From Galbula dea (lineage: Eukaryota; Chordata; Aves; Piciformes; Galbulidae): 64,000 bases of DNA. Location: assembly GCA_013399015.1 (NCBI GenBank), contig VWZX01009108.1, positions 70,218 through 134,217 of the forward strand. Direction: 5' to 3'. Of the stretch, positions 57,554 through 64,000 are shown piece after piece. A program made the position numbers and the translations under genes. Positions within the stretch are counted from its first letter, which is position 1. Every line of letters begins with the position of its first letter. Under the pieces are notes generated by a model. The model was not told the DNA's origin. It saw only the letters and a program-made list of their open reading frames with translations, and did not search any database.

Positions 57554-59409
57554 AATAGCCTCAGTTATTATTTTTTTTTCTACAAGGAAATAAGTGGGAA
57601 GGAAGACAAATCTTCAATATGTAGTCACACCATAAAGTGGAACAACCTTATGTGTCACTCCACCTAACTTGGAAGCACTCTGTTTTACATAACAGCCTAG
57701 CAGAGATAAGTCATTTGGATATACATTGCCTGAAAAACTTCTGAAGACCTCATTTTTTCCCCCCCCCTCTTTAATATATTTTTAACATGAAGCTAGAAGT
57801 GTAGTTCCTACCTATATATCTGTCCTCATCTCATGTTTTGACTCTTGTCAAGCTCTGTTATGGTAGGGCAGAGTGTGAGATGCCACTGGGCAGCTGTCAC
57901 TCTCCACTGCAGATGTGTTATTTCAATGAAATGGAAGTGTAAAATAATAAGTCAGTCTAAAAAGGTGGTGTCCTTTCCCTCTTCCCCCCAGTGTGGTCTG
58001 GGCTGGCCCTCTGGGGAGAAGTGCTGTTTGAACAGCCTGTGCCTGTCCTGTCACTAACTTGTGTTTTCTGTCCAAATGATTTCAATTTGAAGGTGTCTCC
58101 TAAACTTAAAACTTTCACCAGTTTTCCTCCCAGACCAGAAGACACATTTTGTCACTTTTCCCTCACTGCTGAAGGAGAGTCTATAATTATCTAGGTCAGT
58201 GCTTCCCAAATTCTTCTGGTTGTGACCTTGCTTCTATCTACAAGCTTCACCTCTGTCAAGATAAAAATCCCTAATGCCAGCATAAACAATTAATTGACTT
58301 TTTACTAAGTGGATGACCTCTCTTGGGGTTATGACCTCTAGCTTGGGACCTGCTGCTCCAGCCATGTATGTCAGGCTTGTAACTTCCCTAGTCCTGCCTT
58401 TTGCATCCTCTTCCACTTCACATACCCCAGGACTCAACTCTGTGGGTGTTTAGAGCTTTCAGAGGAACACCAAATGAACTAGTTCTTAAAGTTAATTCTG
58501 CACAGGAAGTTCACCTTACAAATGTGAGCTTTGGCTGTTGCTTTTGCACAGGAGTTGATGACACTTTCAGGCATCACTGTAAGTCTCTCACTTGTCTTTT
58601 GAGAGGACACTGAAATGTTGATCATTTTCCTTTTTAAGCTCACTTCCATTGGATAATTGTGTAATCCACCAATATGATGTGATTTAATTCTCAACAGAGT
58701 TGCTGTTACTATCAATTGTCATGAAATGACCTGTTTTGAATTCATTGAACTTCTGTAAGAGGCACTACCATGCCTCTTAGAGCTTTTTTGTTTTGTTTTA
58801 ATTATCCTAGCAGAGAAATAGAACAAAACTCCTTGTGAAGGGTGATTTTGTAAGTATATTTCCCAAATATAGTTCTTACTGCCAATTGCAACTGATCTGT
58901 ACTCTCAGATATTTAAATGCCCAAGATAATTCTTTACCTTTCACATTCATTTTCATCTGCTACTTAAATAAGAGCCAAAGAAATAGTTCAATAAATTAAT
59001 AAACTCCAAGTTTTCTTAGTGCTTATTTCTGAGCAGGTAATTAGGTTTATAATGCTTTCACAAGGGAAAAATAGTTCCTGCTTTTGGCTGAGCTGTGAAA
59101 AAGCTGTGCTGCTGTAGACAGGATTATGAATCAGTAGAGGAATTGGACAAGATGATATGGTTAAAATTTCCTGGAGCAGAAAAAATCAGAGCAATCTTGA
59201 AACTTGTGGTTTTCAACTGCAACACTAAAAGCATAATGCAAACTGTGCAGCAGCTGCTAAGAACCAGTAAAATTTCAATACCTAAAACATCAGGATGAAA
59301 ATGTTTGCACATTTTACAAACACCAAAAGCCTTACAGAGGCTTTAGAGAGTCTTTTAAAAGAAATCCAGGCAGTGTTTGCACTGAGAGCTTCAGAAAGTG
59401 CTGTAAGCA

Positions 59410-59535
59410 GAAATGAGCGTGTAGATGTGGTGCTGGAGGGACACAGGCTGGTGGTGACTTGGCAGTGTTAGGTTAACAGATGGACTCGATGAGCTGAGAG
59501 GTCTTTTCCACCCTTAATGATCCCATGATTTGATG
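59410..59535 (+). mobile_element. Short CR1 3'-end fragment in HECTD4 intron 1
   Basis: It reads GTAGATGTGGTGCTGGAGGG, GTGTTAGGTTAACAGATGG and GAGGTCTTTTCCACCC. It is truncated to the last 120 bp or so. Confidence 0.88.
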
Positions 59536-62500
59536 CTGTTACCCACCAGAGCAGCAGACAGTGGAAGGCAAGGAGTTGTGTATGCAGTGTTGTTTATGGC
59601 CCCAGTTGAAATTCCCATCTGTATTTCAGTCTTCAGGATACCTTTAAAACCTGTCAGTTCTGGTACTTTTTAGAATCATCTATAAATCTTAATACCTGAT
59701 TTTATTTGTATTTCTAGAGACAAAATAACCAAGTGGTTCTCCCTCTATGTTGAGTTTGTGGTACAAGAGGAATGACTTTATAGCTGTAAGGAGGTGTTGG
59801 AAGTAACATGGTTCAATTGTTTCATGCCACTGTTAAAGATGCTTTATGATTTTGAGGTTGTTTCTGCTTTTCTGTATGGTTTGTTCCTCCTGTGGAGTGG
59901 GAATAAGACTTGTTTACTACTCAGGGGAAATATTAGGGGTCTAATTGCTACTGGTAAATGTAGCACCATCTTTAAGAAGCTGTTGCCTTTGTGTGTGAAG
60001 TTGAGCCAATTTAATTAAGTAGAGAAAGAATTAAGTGCTCTTTTGGAGATGAAAGGCTTTCACTGACAATATATATGTAACTTGAGGAAAAAAAATACAC
60101 CTTTGAACAGCTTTATTGCTCATCAATTCCCCATGTAGGAGAATTAAAACTGATCAATGAAACCAACATATCCAGCCCAAGATAGTAATTTAAAGCAGAG
60201 TACTGGGAGAGTGACTGCAAACAGTTCTTGTCACTTCTCACTGGCTCTGCTTTTTCTTCTTTCCATTCTACCTGCTGTTCCACACCAGGGAACTCATCTT
60301 AACCAAATTCTAGCTTCATCCAACCAACAAAAAAAAACCCCCCACAGGCACCACTGCCAGCACTAGGGAGGGTAGGAATTCTAGCCAGAAGAGAAAGCTG
60401 CCTTTTGAATTTACTTCATGTGGTCATAAAGCCTCAGGCTAAAACTGTTCATGTTGATTAGTGTGTCTTAATTGTAGAACATCTGGTATTTACTATCAGT
60501 AGAGAAACACTTTACCCCAGTAATCATGGATGCCAGTGACTGGAGCACCACTGGCAAAAATATTTTTTATTAGGAAGAAGTATCTGGTTGCAGTCATGTA
60601 GTAGGCTGGAACCTGGAACTTTGGATTAACCATTTTCTAATTAAAATATGTATTAAAATCGATTTTAAATACAAAATAAGGTTCAGGTGACTGCTAGTGA
60701 TGTGCTAGCATTGGATTGTCTGCTTCCAAGGTCTCATCAAGTGCTGTTAAATACTGAGGCAGGGGGCCCAAATGCCACTAGCAGAGGCATGGAGGAGGCA
60801 GGGGAAGGGGATTTTATTCCCTGCTGAGGGAGGAGTGGTTACTGGAGAGCAACAGCCATGCATCTGCAGGGAAATGACTCGCTGCTGGTTTCAACAAAGA
60901 ACTGGGCAGATCTTCTGGATAGGAAGAGGATAAACTAATTTATGGGAGCAGGATTAAATTGTGCTAGGGGATTTAGAGGGAGATTTGGCAGAATATAGCA
61001 GCTTTTATAGCCTGAAGAAACCTTCTTCAGTGGGTGCAGCCTCGGGCAAAAGGTGTTCAGAATGGCAGCCTCTGACTGCCTGGTGCCAGGGTAAAGTATG
61101 GGGAAGACCTTCCTGATTCAGTCTTAGTACAAGTCATTTTAGCATAGATTTTTCTGTTTCCTTCCTTCACCTGTGCCTGTTATAAACACTAACAGTTGTA
61201 TTTTCTGTTCCAGAATTTGTGAATAAAGTTGGTGGGGGTTTTTCTTGCATTTTATTTTCGCTTGCTTTGACTTCAGATAGCTTCAAGATAACAAACTTTG
61301 CCTGAAGCTATGAGAAAACTGTAGTCAGTGTGCTGTGGAGACCCTGGCAAGGGCTGTGATTCCTTTGTGAAATCTTCAGGCTATCCAAAGGGAAGCAGCA
61401 GATACAGCATGGACCAGGCGAAGCTCTGTTGTAAGCATTGGGGTAGAACGAGGTGCTTTGCTAACCTGTGAGAACCAGAATGCTTCCCTGGTGTGTGGCA
61501 AGATCTTAAGAGTGTGTCTGAACCCTGAAAGTTCCCAAGTTGCTTGTCACAGTCAGTCACTGAGAATTTGATCTGGAAGCTGCTTTTTGGAGGTAGCTGT
61601 GAGTTCATACCTCTAGTCAGTGAAGTGTCTTTGGAGGAAAACTGACTTAACTAAATTTTCTGAAGACTCCTGTATGACCTTACCCCTTTCTCCTAATACC
61701 CTGTTATTTTCTGGAAGTGCAAATGCCTGCTTAGACCTTCAGGTGACGTTGAAGGGTTGTTTTTTCACTAGTTCCATAAGCTATGTATGAAAACTAGCTG
61801 ATGTAAATTCCTTTGTTTTGAAAAATCTGTGAAGTCCCATTTTGGAACTGTCTTCTAAATCTGTACAATCTACTATCCTTCATATATCATTCACCCAAAG
61901 TAGTGTGGATTTCCTTTATGAAAACCAAAGCAAAACACTCTTTTAACAGTTCCAGGCAGACCATACTATGCTTGTAAAGCAAATTATAAACTGTGAGATC
62001 AGTGAGAAAATAAAACTTCATCATGGGAAGGCTTTTCATCAGCATATCTGCAATTACTTGACACTGACATCTTGTCTGGATTTATGCAAGACAGAGACGT
62101 AGAAGAGTCTCAAAGGGAAAAAAAAATCATCTTCCTACTAAACTGTGGGACCTGAGGACAAAGAGCATGTAACAGTGTGACTTGTTTTTCTATGTGTACC
62201 TTCAGTTAGATCCTAGTGAATGACAACATTTGCAAGGTTAAATTACATCCCAAAAGCAAAGCTTTCTGCAACAATTTGGTTACAATTTTGTTGATGAGAG
62301 CCCAGCCAACATAATGCTGGTAACTTGGAGGAAAGTGAAAGTACATTCGTCAGTTGCAGCAAGAACTCAAGTCTTTGCTTGTGTTTGCAGTTTGGCTCAA
62401 CTAAAGCAATCCTCATGTGTTTGAATATGAAACCTTCTGCTTGTTCCTACATCCTAGGTACTGATTTGGTTCAAAGTCCATGTGAAGTGCTACAAAGCTT

Positions 62501-63686
62501 GTGAATTAACATAGTGGTTTACTTATAATTTAGGTAGATGTAACTGTTTGAAGTATTAGCTAACGTGGATTGCAGGTTTTATTACTTTTGTGAGAAGGGG
62601 AGAAGGCTATAGGCAGCTCACACCCCCCCTCCGTGGAAGTATGGTCTAAAAGGGAAAGCTGACTAAGCACACCACAATGTGTCTTTTGTGGTGTCTTTGT
62701 AGCCAAAGGCCATAGGCCTGTTTTCTTCAACATTTAACTCTAAAGATGAAAACAGTTAATCCTTCTTCCTCTATTCTTGCAACTTGTTATCCTTAGCTGA
62801 TGATTCATCATATTTAGTTCAGTTCAAGAAAGTCAAAAGCAGACTGTTTAGGAAGTGATTGTCTATAACAAGAAACAATTAAAGTTAATTTGTCCTGTTG
62901 TCTCAAAAATGGGGTAGTTATTTTAAATGTCTACTATGTGGTTTAAGGCTTAATATTCTTAATCTCTTTGAAGAAATTAATTAAAAGAGGTTCATTAGTT
63001 TTAAGAAGCTTGGTGCTAACATCTATTCAAGTATAATTATTACATGAATTACTTTAAAGTGAACTTTTCCTGACTCTAATGCTAAAGTGTTCTACTGCAA
63101 AGCTGTTTCACCGGCTCTAGTAAGGGTGTCTGTAGCAGTGGCAGATGTGAGTTGTCCTGAAGCATGTTACCAAGCTGTTCAAAAGTCTACAATGAGACAG
63201 AAACATCTATTTCATATTCTGCCTGACTACTGCCTACACTTGGGAATAAAACCCACCCAAGCCTGGGTGAAATTAGGCAGTGCATCTCTTAATCTCCCAG
63301 ATACCCCTTCTCTTATTTCTTTTATTTTTTAATTCAGTGAGGGAAGGGCAGCTTTCCAGCATAAGGATGGGCCAAAGAGCATTTGTTTGGGGGTGGGTGA
63401 GATGAGGCATTGTGGCACATGGACACTGGATCCAAACTACCAGAAGATGTTTGGCTTATTGCTTTCCTTGAGGTTGCTGTAGCTGAAGTGACTTTGCAGA
63501 TCTCAACTGTTGTTGTGTGCTGCAGGGAGAAGAAGCTGTCTGTAAATAACTTCAAATTGTGAATTCCTTCAAGGAGCAGGCTGGGTACTAACCCATAAAT
63601 ACAGTTCTTTCTGTCTTGGTTTACATGTTTTGTGTTGTTCCAATTTTACTTAGAAGTGCCAAAACAGCTTCTTTCTTCTGTCTGAA

Positions 63687-63704
63687 ATGATGATGATGAT
63701 GATG
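63687..63704 (+). repeat. (ATG)6 microsatellite
   Basis: Six ATG trinucleotides in a row in HECTD4 intron 1. A short simple repeat with no coding context. Confidence 0.9.
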
Positions 63705-64000
63705 AGACTTTTAGGTCTTTCAGCTGCAGCAGCAACTGGATATGTTTTGAGAAGAGTGCAGCTAAGTGCAGTGTGATAAAATTGCAGAGAGAAAAAACAG
63801 GAGAGAGCATAACAAAACTCTTGGTTCACTTAAGAGAATTGGTTTATTTGTTTGGAAAGCTCTGAAACTAGAACATGTACATTCTTATTACAAGATCTTG
63901 TTGGCATATTAGTTTCCATCGAAGGGCTTTAAACTCAGCCCCTGGGACCCTCCACCCCCCTCAGTCCTTTTGAAGTTCTTAGCAAAATTGTCTCAATTAC

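Larger units (their letters stand above)
53086..64000 (+). other. HECTD4: HECTD4 intron 1 (5' part)
   Basis: The rest of the window follows the exon 1 donor without a recognised second exon. It holds the solo LTR, CR1 pieces at 57349 and 59410, and an (ATG)6 repeat. A long first intron fits what is known of the mammalian gene. Confidence 0.55.

Noticed and set aside
63087..63332. A possible second HECTD4 exon
   Set aside because: The frame shows no recognisable domain, and I could not pair a convincing acceptor and donor with conserved-looking coding sequence.

Overview
This window looks like nuclear DNA from a bird. Split vertebrate genes with short introns sit among about twenty CR1 LINE fragments, nearly all 3'-end pieces. 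CR1 at this density, with an ERVL-type solo LTR, is typical of avian genomes. The species cannot be fixed from the sequence. The CR1 density and the number of CR1 tail types would suit a CR1-rich neoavian lineage such as Piciformes, but that is a guess.

Three genes are supported. (1) PTPN11 (SHP-2 tyrosine phosphatase) lies on the minus strand. All 15 coding exons are present (32085 down to 8317), each with GT/AG splice sites, adding up to a complete 593-residue protein. A spliced 3'UTR exon probably runs from about 7025 to about 3220. (2) RPL6 (ribosomal protein eL6) lies on the plus strand. It has a non-coding first exon ending at 32757 and six coding exons (33450 to 37699), giving 293 residues. 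(3) The first coding exon of a plus-strand gene (52909..53085) is most likely HECTD4, from the PTPN11-RPL6-HECTD4 gene order. Its remaining exons must lie beyond 64000.

Layout: 1-3220, sequence downstream of PTPN11; 3220-32085, PTPN11; about 31500-33200, a CpG island shared head-to-head by PTPN11 and RPL6, with a ZNF143/Staf-type motif at 32654; 32739-37740, RPL6, with CR1 pieces in introns 2, 4 and 6; 37740-52200, intergenic DNA with CR1 fragments and no recognised gene; about 52200-53170, the CpG island of the HECTD4 5' end, including a degenerate minisatellite and one ambiguous base (n) at 52643; 53086-64000, HECTD4 intron 1, with a solo LTR flanked by a 5-bp target duplication and two CR1 pieces.

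The genes do not form a pathway. PTPN11 is a cytoplasmic signalling phosphatase, RPL6 a housekeeping ribosomal gene and HECTD4 a putative HECT-type ubiquitin ligase. I found no previously undescribed system. The most interesting signals are regulatory and architectural: the compact divergent promoter, two adjacent G-quadruplex-type motifs in the PTPN11 3'UTR, CR1 pieces abutting RPL6 splice sites, and the cleanly bounded solo LTR.
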